64,000 nucleotides of DNA, taken from positions 1,302,001 through 1,366,000 of the forward strand of contig NZ_CP068393.1 in NCBI RefSeq assembly GCF_018128945.1, read 5' to 3'. Made by a program: the position numbers and the translations under genes. Shown here in pieces: positions 8,580 through 16,821 of this stretch. Under the pieces are notes generated by a model, which saw nothing but the letters and a program-made list of their open reading frames with translations, searched no databases and was not told where the DNA came from. This stretch comes from Aristaeella hokkaidonensis (GTDB lineage: Bacteria > Bacillota > Clostridia > Christensenellales > Aristaeellaceae). Position 1 is the stretch's first letter; each line of letters opens with the position of its first letter.

Positions 8580-9424
8580 TTAAGCATCCTTTCCGCGGCT
8601 TCCACGGTATTCATCAGCAGCATCGTAATCGTCATCTTGCCGACGCCGCCCGGCACCGGCGTAATCCAGCCGGCAACCTCCTTCACCGCGTCATAGTCCA
8701 CGTCGCCTTTTACCTTGCCGTCCACCCGGTTGATGCCCACGTCAATGACGATGGCACCGGGTTTCACCATATCCGCCGTTACAAAGCCGGCCTTGCCGAC
8801 GGCCGCCACCAGGATATCCGCCCGGCGGGTATGCTCCGCCAGGTTCTGAGTCCGGCTGTGGCACATGGCCACCGTGCAGTTCTCCTTCAGCAGGAGCATG
8901 GCCATGGGCTTGCCCACGATGTTGCTCCGGCCGATAACCACGGCTTCCTTGCCGCTCAGGTTCACGCCGGTGGATTTGATCATATGCAGCGCGCCCCGGG
9001 GTGTGCAGGCCACGACGCCTTCCGTACCGGTCAGCATGTGTCCGGCGTTGATCAGGTGGAAACCGTCCACGTCCTTCTCCGGCAGGATCTTTGCCAGGGC
9101 CGCCTGTTCGTCCAGGTGCTTGGGCAGGGGCAGCTGCACCAGGATGCCGTGGATCGCGCTGTCCGCGTTCAGCTCTTCAATAGCAGCTTCCAACTCTTCC
9201 TGGGTGGTCTCCGCCGGCATATTGATGGTCCGGGAATACATCCCGACTTCCGTGCATCCGTTTCCCTTGTTCCGCACATAGATCTCACTGGCAGGATCGT
9301 TGCCGACGAGGATGACCGCAAGACCGGGAGTGAGGCCGCGCTCCTTGAGCGCGGTCACGCGGGAGGCAATCTCCAGCCTGAGGCTTTCTGACATGGTTTT
9401 TCCACTAAGTACTTGAGCTGACAT
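8576..9424 (-). CDS. folD: Methylenetetrahydrofolate dehydrogenase/cyclohydrolase FolD
   Basis: A 282-residue bifunctional folate enzyme that converts 5,10-methylene-THF to 10-formyl-THF using NADP. Visible marks: YVRNKGNGCTEVGM with the catalytic Lys, GILVQLPLPKHLD, VVIGRSNIVGKPMA nucleotide loop and PVPGGVGKMT. The last reads GVGK rather than the GVGP of E. coli, a variant I believe is common in Clostridia. It leads the folD-xseA-xseB-ispA overlap chain and lies below a repeat element that separates it from the tsaD-like gene. Confidence 0.95.
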   Translation of the reverse strand: MSAQVLSGKTMSESLRLEIASRVTALKERGLTPGLAVILVGNDPASEIYVRNKGNGCTEVGMYSRTINMPAETTQEELEAAIEELNADSAIHGILVQLPLPKHLDEQAALAKILPEKDVDGFHLINAGHMLTGTEGVVACTPRGALHMIKSTGVNLSGKEAVVIGRSNIVGKPMAMLLLKENCTVAMCHSRTQNLAEHTRRADILVAAVGKAGFVTADMVKPGAIVIDVGINRVDGKVKGDVDYDAVKEVAGWITPVPGGVGKMTITMLLMNTVEAAERMLK

Positions 9425-9447
9425 TATATTTCCTCCCGCGTTTCTTT

Positions 9448-9866
9448 TAATTCATAATTCATAATTCACAATTCATAATTGTGAATGGTTTAACCTTGTA
9501 ATCCGGATCGATCAGGCTGTCATTCCGAGCAGAGAGGGCGAACCTCTGAGGGCAGCCAGTGGCTGAAATTCCGTCAGAGGTGGGGTTCGTAGCGCCTGGA
9601 GAAAGAGCCAGTGGCTCTTTCTCAGCGGAGAACGGGCGGCAGCCCTGGGCAACCAACCGAAAGGGAGTGAGCTCCACAGTGTGGAGTCACGACCATTGAG
9701 GTTGCGGATATCCCTTGATAAATCGGCTGCGATTCCGGACTGTAACAATAATACGTAACGTATAACTGTCATTTCGACCAAGGCCGCAGGCCGCGTGGAG
9801 AAATCTCGTTCTTCTTAGCCGGTTCCACAATCCATAATTGTGAATTATGAATTATGAATTGTGAAT
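9448..9866. repeat. Composite repeat island between folD and the tsaD-like gene
   Basis: Inverted AATTCATAA/AATTCACAA clusters at 9448-9486 and 9832-9866 bound a 345-bp interior. Inside are a long GTCATTCCGAG...ATATCCCTT element (9518-9717) with nested palindromes (for example arms GAGAAAGAGCC and GGCTCTTTCTC at 9599-9623), and a second GTCATTTCGAC...GAAATCTC element (9768-9812). Parts of the first (9534-9581 and 9684-9717) match 31767-31814 and 31849-31882 almost exactly. The right cluster encodes the last residues IHNS and stop of the tsaD-like gene. Short frames across it look accidental. Confidence 0.65.
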
Positions 9867-10823
9867 TTTATATTTGGCCGCACCGATCAATGCAACTCCC
9901 ACCGCATTGTCTCCGGACATCTCGGGGCGGCCAAATATGATTTCCGGCACGCCTCGTGTCTTTCTGCGACGGTCTTCCATCATTTCCCTCAGCAGTGCCG
10001 ACGCGGCAACACCACCAGTCACCAGTGCCTTCTTCAGCCCGGTCTTTTCACTCCCGGCCTTCAGCATCCGCACCAGCGTTCTTGCCAGCAGGTCGTAGAT
10101 CTCCCGGGCGATATCCTCCCGGGGCATCTTCCCGGTCGCAATCCACTGCTGCACCTTCGTCTCGGCGCCGCTCAGGTGGCAGGTCACGTCTCCGTTCGCC
10201 AGGCTGCATCCCAGCAGTCCTTCGCTCTTTCCCTGCACTGCCAGCTTCTCCAGCTCCTCCCCGGAGGGAAACGGCAGCCCCATGGCCACTCCGGCCCGGT
10301 CCACCAGCTGTCCCGCATGCAGATCCGCGCTGCCGCCGATCTGCGTCACGTGCTCAGTGTCCATCACCAGCAGGTCAGTAGTCCCACCCGATAAATGAAC
10401 CGCCAGCAGGCGGTCCTCATTCTCCAGGGCGGTTCCGTTGAGCGCAGCCGCCAGATGCCCCCGTTGGTGCGTCGTTTCGAAGAACGGCACGTCCAGCGAA
10501 GCCGCCAGCATGCTTCCCACCGTGAATCCCACCTGGAACACAGGCATATAGGAATCCTCTCCGTCCCGGGGCTTGGTGCTCGCCGCGACGGCTGCAATCG
10601 TCCGGCCCTTCATGGCTTCCCGCAGGGCAGGCTCGCTGTCCCGCAGCTGCCGGATATGCGCAAAAACGGCGTCGCTCTGGCGAAGTCCCCGCTCCCCGTT
10701 TGACACGGGCAGCAGCTCCCGGTGATTGACCAGGATTTCTCCATCCAGCGTGACCGCCGCCACCGAGGTTCTGTAATTGCTGGTATCGAAGCCGATGACT
10801 ACCGGCGTTCCGTCTTTGCTCAC
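9852..10823 (-). CDS. Kae1/TsaD-like paralog (M22 glycoprotease family), short form
   Basis: A 323-residue ASKHA-fold protein: phosphate loop GFDTSNYRTSVA, metal-binding HQRGH in place of the usual HxEGH, HLSGGTTDL, and KKALVTGGVAASALLREM near the end. Canonical TsaD makes threonylcarbamoyl-adenosine in tRNA; this divergent form sits beside nusB in many Clostridia and is often a second copy, so it may not be the essential TsaD. Start overlaps the nusB stop by 4 bp. The C-terminal residues KIHNS are encoded by an AATTCACAATTCATAA repeat, suggesting an altered tail. Confidence 0.75.
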   Translation of the reverse strand: MSKDGTPVVIGFDTSNYRTSVAAVTLDGEILVNHRELLPVSNGERGLRQSDAVFAHIRQLRDSEPALREAMKGRTIAAVAASTKPRDGEDSYMPVFQVGFTVGSMLAASLDVPFFETTHQRGHLAAALNGTALENEDRLLAVHLSGGTTDLLVMDTEHVTQIGGSADLHAGQLVDRAGVAMGLPFPSGEELEKLAVQGKSEGLLGCSLANGDVTCHLSGAETKVQQWIATGKMPREDIAREIYDLLARTLVRMLKAGSEKTGLKKALVTGGVAASALLREMMEDRRRKTRGVPEIIFGRPEMSGDNAVGVALIGAAKYKIHNS

Positions 10824-11275
10824 GCCTGCGCCTCGTGCTCCCGCAGGATCGTGCCGAGAATGCCGTTCACAAACGCCTTATCCTCCGGATCGGAGAAGCG
10901 TTCCGTCAGCTCCAGCGCTTCAGAGATGGAAACATTGCCGGGCACATCCTCCGCATAGAGGATCTCCCAGACCGCCAGCCGCATGATCGTCAGGTTCACC
11001 AGCGAAATCCGGTCAATGCTCCAGCCCTTCGCGGTGTTCTGCTCGATCAGCTCATCGATCTCTTCCCTGTGGGCCAAGACGCCTTCCAGCGCGGCGGTGA
11101 TATAATCCCGGTCCTCGCCATCCGGCTCTTTCCGGCCGATATGCTCCACGCCGGGGAGACCGTCCTCCCGCAGCTCGTCATAGACCATCTTCAGCGTATC
11201 CTCGCCGCCCTGGCCTCCGGAGATCTTCTCAAAGATCATCTGCATGGCAGCGACACGCGCAGTCGTTCGGGACAT
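10820..11275 (-). CDS. nusB: Transcription antitermination factor NusB
   Basis: A 151-residue all-helical protein starting MSRTTARVAAMQMIFEKI, with the family motifs DRISLVNLTIMRLAVWEI and NVSISEALELTERFSDPEDKAFVNGILG. NusB binds boxA RNA with S10 (NusE) to keep RNA polymerase elongating through rRNA operons. It is slightly longer than E. coli NusB owing to a helical insertion around residues 25-60. The stop overlaps the tsaD-like start by 4 bp; the DUF2273 gene lies 5 bp upstream. Confidence 0.95.
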   Translation of the reverse strand: MSRTTARVAAMQMIFEKISGGQGGEDTLKMVYDELREDGLPGVEHIGRKEPDGEDRDYITAALEGVLAHREEIDELIEQNTAKGWSIDRISLVNLTIMRLAVWEILYAEDVPGNVSISEALELTERFSDPEDKAFVNGILGTILREHEAQA

Positions 11276-11280
11276 CTGTA

Positions 11281-11616
11281 TTACTCCTTATCGGTTTTCT
11301 TCTCAGCAGTCTTCTTTACGGTCTTCTTCTCCGGCTTGGGTTCCGCTTCCACAGCCTGTTCAATCACAGCCTGTTCCCGCTTCAGTTCGGTCTTCAGGTC
11401 GATCACCTTGACTTCCTTGTCGGGGATCAGCTTGTTGGCAGTCGTCTTCATGAACTCGCGCTTGTTTTCCACTGTGCCCAGGAAATATCCCACTCCGAAC
11501 AGCACGCACAGCAGCAGGGTCTTCCAGAAACCGATCAGCATCATCAGGGCTCCGATGCCAACCAGGATTGCACCCAGTATCAGCCCGCACAGGGGCGTAC
11601 CTTTCTTCAGGTTCAT
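11281..11616 (-). CDS. DUF2273-type small membrane protein
   Basis: A 111-residue protein with two closely spaced hydrophobic segments (LCGLILGAILVGIGALMMLI and TLLLCVLFGVGYFLGT) and a charged Lys/Glu C-terminal tail. DUF2273 proteins typically accompany AmaP and Asp23 in Gram-positive envelope-stress loci, as here. It overlaps amaP by 4 bp. The exact biochemical role is unknown; a helper of the Asp23-AmaP membrane complex is inferred from context. Confidence 0.75.
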   Translation of the reverse strand: MNLKKGTPLCGLILGAILVGIGALMMLIGFWKTLLLCVLFGVGYFLGTVENKREFMKTTANKLIPDKEVKVIDLKTELKREQAVIEQAVEAEPKPEKKTVKKTAEKKTDKE

Positions 11617-12605
11617 TTGTCTTCGCTTCCTTCCTTTGTTTCTTCTTCAGGCTTTTCCTCAGCCTTCTCTTCGGCCGCTTCGGCCTTTTCTTCCACAGCC
11701 TTTTCCGCTTCTTCAGCGGCGGCTTCGGTAATCTCTTCCTTTTCCGGCGGCATCGGCATCACGCAGGGCTCCTCATAGCTGGAGAACAGCCGCTGATGCA
11801 TGGGCCGGTCGTCTTCCTCCTCGGGGGCTTCCTTCTTCAGCTGCTCCGCCGCAACGACCGCAGCCTCGGGAACCACCACCGTGGGTTCTTCTGTTTCTTC
11901 CTCATTTTCCGCTTCGGCCGGTTCGGGCTTCGGAATCTCCGCCGCGATGGTTTCCAGCTCCTCGTCGGTGATTTCCTCTGTCTTTTCCTCAGCGTGCTCC
12001 ACGGGCTTTTCTTCCTTTACGCCGCTGGAGGGCAGAGCCCGGGCCGTCGGCGCTTCGATGGCGTACAGGGATTCGGTCGCTTCCGGACCGGAAGACTCAA
12101 TCTGTACGCGGATATCCTTTACTTCCACACCGCTGCAGGCAGTCACATACTGCTTGATCTGCTGCTGCAGGGCGTCCACGGTCAGCGGAATGCTCACGCC
12201 GCCGGCCACCGTGCCGCGGATGCGAATCAGCAGTCCGCCCTTCTGGTTTTCCAGCCGGACAGACTGTACGTTCAGCTCCTTATGGGGATCCAGGCACTTC
12301 TGCACCATGCTCTCCATGGCTTTCAGGGAAATGGACAGTTCACCGTTCTCGGTCTTCTGCATGACGAACTTGTCGTGCCTGCTCCTGTGACGGAACAGGA
12401 TCAGCACGCAGTAAACACCAAGAACCAGCAGCAGTGCCAGGGCAACGATCAGCCAGATCCTGAGACTTTCATCCGCCAGCAGGCGGCCGGCCCAGGCAAC
12501 TACGTTCTTATTGAAAAACAGCTGTGCGGCCAGTGCGGCGCAGCCCGCCAGAACCAGCAGACCCGCGACCGCGACCAGGATTCTGTCCAGAATACGGATC
12601 TTCAC
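11613..12605 (-). CDS. amaP: Asp23 membrane anchor AmaP-like protein with acidic tail
   Basis: A 330-residue protein. Two N-terminal membrane helices (LVAVAGLLVLAGCAALAAQL and WLIVALALLLVLGVYCVLIL) are followed by an Asp23-like alpha/beta region (GELSISLKAMESMVQKCL, then IRIRGTVAGGVSIPL), then about 150 residues of Glu/Ala/Lys/Pro-rich low-complexity tail. In Staphylococcus AmaP anchors Asp23 at the membrane. The acidic tail is much longer than usual and is probably disordered. It is flanked by asp23 upstream and DUF2273 downstream. Confidence 0.8.
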   Translation of the reverse strand: MKIRILDRILVAVAGLLVLAGCAALAAQLFFNKNVVAWAGRLLADESLRIWLIVALALLLVLGVYCVLILFRHRSRHDKFVMQKTENGELSISLKAMESMVQKCLDPHKELNVQSVRLENQKGGLLIRIRGTVAGGVSIPLTVDALQQQIKQYVTACSGVEVKDIRVQIESSGPEATESLYAIEAPTARALPSSGVKEEKPVEHAEEKTEEITDEELETIAAEIPKPEPAEAENEEETEEPTVVVPEAAVVAAEQLKKEAPEEEDDRPMHQRLFSSYEEPCVMPMPPEKEEITEAAAEEAEKAVEEKAEAAEEKAEEKPEEETKEGSEDK

Positions 12606-12663
12606 GCGTCATACCTCCTTTTGTCCCCTGCTTCCCGGCATAAAAACACCGGCCTTTTCAGGG

Positions 12664-12692
12664 AAAAAAGACAGAGGAATTCCTCCCCTGTC
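12664..12692 (-). terminator. Rho-independent terminator after asp23
   Basis: On the minus strand GACAG, an internal AGGAATTCCT self-complementary core, and CTGTC are followed by TTTTTT (12664-12669). It starts 8 bp after the asp23 stop. It would separate asp23 from amaP or reduce read-through into it. Confidence 0.65.
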
Positions 12693-12700
12693 AGACAATG

Positions 12701-13336
12701 TCAGTCTTCCGCGGCGGGCTTGTCGGCGGGTTTATCCGCGGCTTCCGCTTCGGGTTTCTTTTCAGCCTTGGCTTTAGGCTTGTTCACCTTGGGAGCAGGC
12801 TTCTTCACCGGCTCCTTGGCAGCGGGCGCTTCTGGCACGGGTTCGGGAGCGGGCTTCTCTTCCTTCTCCTTCTCCGGCAGGCGGACGGGTTCTTCCACCT
12901 CACCGGCAGCCAATACAGCCTGCTGGGCGCCTGCCTGCAGGGCCTTCTTGTCCTGCTCGAAGCTGACGCTCTGCACATGCACGTCCACACGGACCACATG
13001 CAGGCCGGTCATGGACTCAATCGCCTTGCGCACGTTTTCCTGCGCGTCGGCAGCGGCCCGCTGGATCGGAATGCCGTATTCCACGATGACGTAGAGGTCC
13101 ACGGCCACCTCTTCGGTGCCGACTTCAACCTTTACGCCCTTGGTGACATTGCGGTTCTTGCTCATGATGCTGCCGCTGACGGTGCACATGCCCGCGATGC
13201 CTTCCACCTCGTTGGCCGCCAGGCCAGCGATGATAGCCACCACCTCGTTATTGTAGGTGATGTTGGAAGAGGGCGTCAGGTCTTCCATATTCTGCGGAAG
13301 GGTGGCACCCGTCTTTTTATCAGTCTTCACTGCCAT
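12701..13336 (-). CDS. Asp23/Gls24 family envelope stress protein with charged tail
   Basis: A 211-residue protein. The Asp23 domain occupies about residues 20-135 (NNEVVAIIAGLAANEVEGIAGM, KGVKVEVGTEEVAVDLYVIVEYG, RVDVHVQSVSFEQ). The remaining 75 residues are a Lys/Pro/Ala/Glu tail like that of histone-like proteins. Asp23 proteins form a membrane-associated meshwork in the alkaline/envelope stress response. A strong promoter lies just upstream and a terminator just downstream, so it may be expressed in large amounts as a single gene. Confidence 0.85.
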   Translation of the reverse strand: MAVKTDKKTGATLPQNMEDLTPSSNITYNNEVVAIIAGLAANEVEGIAGMCTVSGSIMSKNRNVTKGVKVEVGTEEVAVDLYVIVEYGIPIQRAAADAQENVRKAIESMTGLHVVRVDVHVQSVSFEQDKKALQAGAQQAVLAAGEVEEPVRLPEKEKEEKPAPEPVPEAPAAKEPVKKPAPKVNKPKAKAEKKPEAEAADKPADKPAAED

Positions 13337-13383
13337 AAGATCATCCTCCTTATCGGCGGAGTTCTAAATCCTAAATCCCAGTT

Positions 13384-13412
13384 ATTATACCAGAATCCGC
13401 GCATTATGACAA
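13384..13412 (-). promoter_or_regulatory. Strong SigA-type promoter for asp23
   Basis: Minus strand: TTGTCA (13407-13412), 17-base spacer, TATAAT (13384-13389). The -35 box overlaps the end of aspS, so asp23 is transcribed independently of the synthetase. Start of transcription is predicted near 13377. Confidence 0.7.
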
Positions 13413-15188
13413 CTGCTCGTCCTCGTCCTTGACGATGGCAATATGCAGTTCATCCAGCTGTTTCTGCTCCACGGTGCCGGGGGCGCCCATCATGATATCC
13501 TGGGCGTTCTTGGTCATCGGGAACGGGATAACTTCACGGATGGTCTCAGCGGCGGCCAGCAGCATCACCATGCGGTCCACACCGGGAGCGATACCGGCGT
13601 GCGGCGGCGCGCCGTAGCAGAAGGCGTTGTACATGGCCGGGAACTTGGACTTCACGTCCTCCTCGCCCAGGCCCACCAGTTCAAAGGCCTTGATCATGAT
13701 CTCCGGATCATGGTTCCGCACCGCGCCGGAGGACAGCTCCACGCCGTTGACCACCAGGTCATACTGGTAAGCGGTGATGGACAGCGGATCCACCTCGCCG
13801 CGGGAAGCCTTTTCCAGGATTTCCAGGCCGCCGTTAGGCATGGAGAAGGGATTGTGGCAGAACTCCAGCTCGCCGCTTTCCTCGCCGATCTCGTACATCG
13901 GGAAGTCCACGATCCAGCAGAATTCGTACTTTTCCTTATCCATATGATCCGGGCACATTTCGCCCAGCTTCTTGATCAGCACGCCGGCAGTCTTCTGGGC
14001 CGCGCCCTTGCTGCCGGCGCTCAGCGCCACAAAGGTGTTGGGCTTCAGGTTCAGTGCGCTGATGATCTCTTCCTTGTTCTCCTGCAGGAACTTGGCGATA
14101 CCGCCGACGATCTCGCCGTTCTCGTCCAGGCGGAACCAGTAGCTCTTGTTGCCGCTGACCACTTCCACGTCCGCAATCAGCTTGTCGATCTGCTTGCGGG
14201 TGGCATTGAAGTTGGTCACCGGGATCGCCTTGATGATATTGCCTTCGAAGGGGCCGAAGCCGCACTTGCCCAGCAGCGCCGTCACGTCCGTCACGGTCAG
14301 GTCAATGCGCAGGTCGGGCTTGTCGCTGCCGTAAGTTTCCATTGCTTCCAGGTACGGAATGCGGCGGAAGGGCGCGGCGGACGCGGTATTATAGGTACCG
14401 TACTTTGCAAACACCGGAGGCAGCACGTCCTCGATGACAGCGAACACATCCTCCTGGGTGGCAAAAGCCATTTCCATATCCAGCTGATAGAACTCGCCAG
14501 GGCTGCGGTCGCCGCGGGCGTCCTCATCGCGGAAGCAGGGAGCGATCTGGAAATACTTGTCGAAGCCGCTGGTCATCAGCAGCTGCTTGAACTGCTGCGG
14601 AGCCTGGGGCAGAGCATAGAACATGCCCGGATGCTTGCGGGCCGGCACCAGGTAGTCCCGGGCGCCTTCCGGAGAAGACGCGGTCAGGATCGGCGTGGTG
14701 ATTTCCAGGAAGCCGTGGGCAGTCATGGCCTGGCGCAGGGCGCTGACCACATTGCAGCGCATGATGATGTTCTTCTTCACGTCCGGATTGCGCAGATCCA
14801 GGTAGCGGTACTTCAGCCGGATGTTCTCATCCGCCTCGGTGCTGCGGCTGATCTGGAACGGCAGCGCGTTATACCGGCACTTGCCCAGCACGTCCACGCT
14901 GTCCGGCACGACCTCAATGTCGCCGGTATCCATCTTCGGGTTCTTGCTGGCGCGCTCCCGCACCGTACCGGTGACAGAAACCACGCTCTCCTTGTTCAGG
15001 TTCCGGAAAACCTGCAGGATCTTCTCATCCTCCACCACCAGCTGCGTATAACCATAGAAGTCCCGCAGCACAATGAAGGCCAGGTTGCCGCTGACCTCAC
15101 GAATGTTTTCCATCCAGCCGCTCAAACGGACCTGCTTGCCGGCATCTGTTAAACGGAGTTCGTTACATGTATGGGTACGGTACTGCAT
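13404..15188 (-). CDS. aspS: Aspartyl-tRNA synthetase, bacterial type
   Basis: A 594-residue class II synthetase of normal bacterial length: N-terminal OB anticodon domain (VRLSGWMENIREVSGNLAFIVLRD), motif 2 FRDEDARGDR, the bacteria-specific GAD insert in the middle, and motif 3 GIAPGVDRMVMLL. It charges tRNA-Asp. A second, archaeal-type AspRS is encoded 1.9 kb upstream, so the two probably divide tRNA-Asp and tRNA-Asn. The start ATG at 15186-15188 lies 12 bases from AAGGAG, and a hairpin array begins about 35 bp upstream. Confidence 0.95.
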   Translation of the reverse strand: MQYRTHTCNELRLTDAGKQVRLSGWMENIREVSGNLAFIVLRDFYGYTQLVVEDEKILQVFRNLNKESVVSVTGTVRERASKNPKMDTGDIEVVPDSVDVLGKCRYNALPFQISRSTEADENIRLKYRYLDLRNPDVKKNIIMRCNVVSALRQAMTAHGFLEITTPILTASSPEGARDYLVPARKHPGMFYALPQAPQQFKQLLMTSGFDKYFQIAPCFRDEDARGDRSPGEFYQLDMEMAFATQEDVFAVIEDVLPPVFAKYGTYNTASAAPFRRIPYLEAMETYGSDKPDLRIDLTVTDVTALLGKCGFGPFEGNIIKAIPVTNFNATRKQIDKLIADVEVVSGNKSYWFRLDENGEIVGGIAKFLQENKEEIISALNLKPNTFVALSAGSKGAAQKTAGVLIKKLGEMCPDHMDKEKYEFCWIVDFPMYEIGEESGELEFCHNPFSMPNGGLEILEKASRGEVDPLSITAYQYDLVVNGVELSSGAVRNHDPEIMIKAFELVGLGEEDVKSKFPAMYNAFCYGAPPHAGIAPGVDRMVMLLAAAETIREVIPFPMTKNAQDIMMGAPGTVEQKQLDELHIAIVKDEDEQLS

Positions 15189-15224
15189 AAAACATTAATT
15201 CTCCTTCGTAGAATTAATAATGAT

Positions 15225-15331
15225 ATGTTGCTTCGCAACATGATATATTTGCTTAACGCAAATATGATATTTTCGGCTTCGCCGAAAGTGATATGTTCGC
15301 TCCTATGAGGAGCGAACGTGTTAGTTACTCC
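15225..15331 (-). repeat. Hairpin array A, upstream of aspS
   Basis: Four stem-loops in a row with different stems and GAT linkers on the plus strand: arms ATGTTGC/GCAACAT (15225-15241), ATATTTGC/GCAAATAT (15245-15265), TTTCGGC/GCCGAAA (in 15269-15289), ATGTTCGCTCCT/AGGAGCGAACGT (15293-15319). The array ends in the head motif read on the minus strand as GGAGTAACTAACAC. Loops are mostly TTC. The stem sequences are unrelated but pairing is kept. Confidence 0.8.
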
Positions 15332-15375
15332 ACCAATTATCTTTGCGTCATGATTTATCCATAACGCTATGATTG

Positions 15376-15510
15376 TCATTTCGACCGACCGAAGGGAGTG
15401 GAGAAATCTCCTCCCGAGGACACGCCCCCTATAGAATCGTTTTATCCCATGCCCTAACGTTCTGGAAATGTCATTCCGAGCGTAACGAAGTGGAGTCGAG
15501 GAATCCCTTG
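15376..15510. repeat. Two GTCATT(C/T)CGA...GAATCCC repeats between aspS and hisS
   Basis: Two same-direction copies, 15376-15412 (GTCATTTCGACCGACCGAAGG...GAAATCTCC) and 15469-15510 (GTCATTCCGAGCGTAACGAAG...GGAATCCCTT), fill the gap between hairpin array A and the hisS stop codon. No gene is visible in the 320-bp space between aspS and hisS. Confidence 0.65.
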
Positions 15511-15513
15511 ATA

Positions 15514-16776
15514 TTATTCCTTCATCTCGCGAATCGCTTCAGCCGCTTCACTAACAGGTACGGTCTTCTCCGTGCCATCCGCCATCTTCTTCAGCTTCAC
15601 GAGACCCTGGGCCGCCTCATCATCACCGATGACCGCGGTCACGGGCGCGCCGGTCTTATTGGCAAACTTGAACTGGGCCTTCAGGCTGCGTCCGCAGTGA
15701 TCCATATCCGCCTTGATGCCGGCAGCGCGCAGCTGTTGCACCAAGGAGAAGGCATGCTGCTTGTTCTCACCCATGTAGGTAACAAACACTTCATACCATT
15801 CCGGCTTCGGAATCTCAACGCCTTCCGCCTCCAGCAGCATCAGCACGCGCTCCTCGCCCATGCCGAAGCCAACGGCCGGAATGCTCTGGTCGCCGATTTC
15901 CTCCACCAGGTTGTCATACCGTCCGCCGCCGCAAACCGTCAGCTTGCCGTCCGGCGTTTCGGTCACAAGTTCAAACACGGTCTTGGTGTAGTAGTCCAGG
16001 CCGCGGACAATCCGGGGATTGACGCGGTACGGAATACCGCTGCCGTCCAGGCACTTCTTCAGCTGCTCAAAGTGATCCTTGCACTCATCACACAGCAGAT
16101 CCAGCATGCTGGGCGCGTCCTTGGTCAGCTCCTGGCAGTGCTTTTCCTTACAGTCCAGCACGCGGAGCGGATTCCGCTCAAAGCGTTCCTGGCAGGTGGG
16201 ACACATTTCGTGGATCCGCTCTCCCAGGAATTCCTTCAGACGCTTATGATACTCCGGCCGGCAGTTCCGGCAGCCGATGGAGTTGATTTCCACGCTCAGG
16301 TTTCCAACACCCAGATCCTGCAGCAGATGATAGGCCGTCAGGATCAGCTCCGCATCCACGGTAGCTTCCTTCGCGCCGAAGCACTCCATACCAAACTGGT
16401 GATGCTCCCGCAGGCGGCCGTTCTGAGGATTCTCATAACGGAAGTGGGGTGAATAAATATAGTACAGCTTGCAGGGCAGCGGCTCGGCATACAGGTTATG
16501 CTCCAGGAAGCTGCGCACAGCGCCGGCTGTGCCTTCCGGCTTCAGGGTGACAGAACGCTTGCCCTTATCCTCGAAGGTGTACATTTCCTTCTGGACCACA
16601 TCCGTCGTATCCCCAATGCCGCGCAAGAACAGTTCCGTATGCTCGAAAACAGGCGTGCGTGATTCACGATAGCCAGCCAGAGCGGCGGCCTTGCGCATCT
16701 TGTCTTCGATGAATTGCCAGCGATAGCTGTCAGCGGGCAGTATGTCCCGCGTCCCCTTGGGTGCCTGAGTTAACAT
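15514..16776 (-). CDS. hisS: Histidyl-tRNA synthetase
   Basis: A 420-residue class II synthetase. Marks: QAPKGTRDILP at the start, motif 2 region YIYSPHFRYENPQNGRLREHHQFG, histidine A loop VRGLDYYTKTVFE, and GGGRYDNLVEEIG. It charges tRNA-His. The frame stays open to 17031, but that region is made of hairpin repeats; the ATG at 16774-16776 with AAGGGGGA upstream gives the family-typical N-terminus. It sits between two AspRS genes, an order (hisS-aspS) that is common in Firmicutes apart from the third gene. Confidence 0.95.
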   Translation of the reverse strand: MLTQAPKGTRDILPADSYRWQFIEDKMRKAAALAGYRESRTPVFEHTELFLRGIGDTTDVVQKEMYTFEDKGKRSVTLKPEGTAGAVRSFLEHNLYAEPLPCKLYYIYSPHFRYENPQNGRLREHHQFGMECFGAKEATVDAELILTAYHLLQDLGVGNLSVEINSIGCRNCRPEYHKRLKEFLGERIHEMCPTCQERFERNPLRVLDCKEKHCQELTKDAPSMLDLLCDECKDHFEQLKKCLDGSGIPYRVNPRIVRGLDYYTKTVFELVTETPDGKLTVCGGGRYDNLVEEIGDQSIPAVGFGMGEERVLMLLEAEGVEIPKPEWYEVFVTYMGENKQHAFSLVQQLRAAGIKADMDHCGRSLKAQFKFANKTGAPVTAVIGDDEAAQGLVKLKKMADGTEKTVPVSEAAEAIREMKE

Positions 16777-16821
16777 GGTGACTTTCCCCCTTAAAAATAT
16801 ACAGAGAAAATTATAGCACAA

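Noticed and set aside
9459..9781. Small reading frames of 72 and 89 residues
   Set aside because: They run through repeat elements between folD and the tsaD-like gene, with no ribosome site and no similarity.
15149..15379. 76-residue reading frame upstream of aspS
   Set aside because: Made of the hairpin array and repeat DNA; no plausible start signal.
15189..15513. T-box leader for aspS or hisS
   Set aside because: No specifier loop, no conserved T-box bulge sequence and no terminator/antiterminator pair were found.
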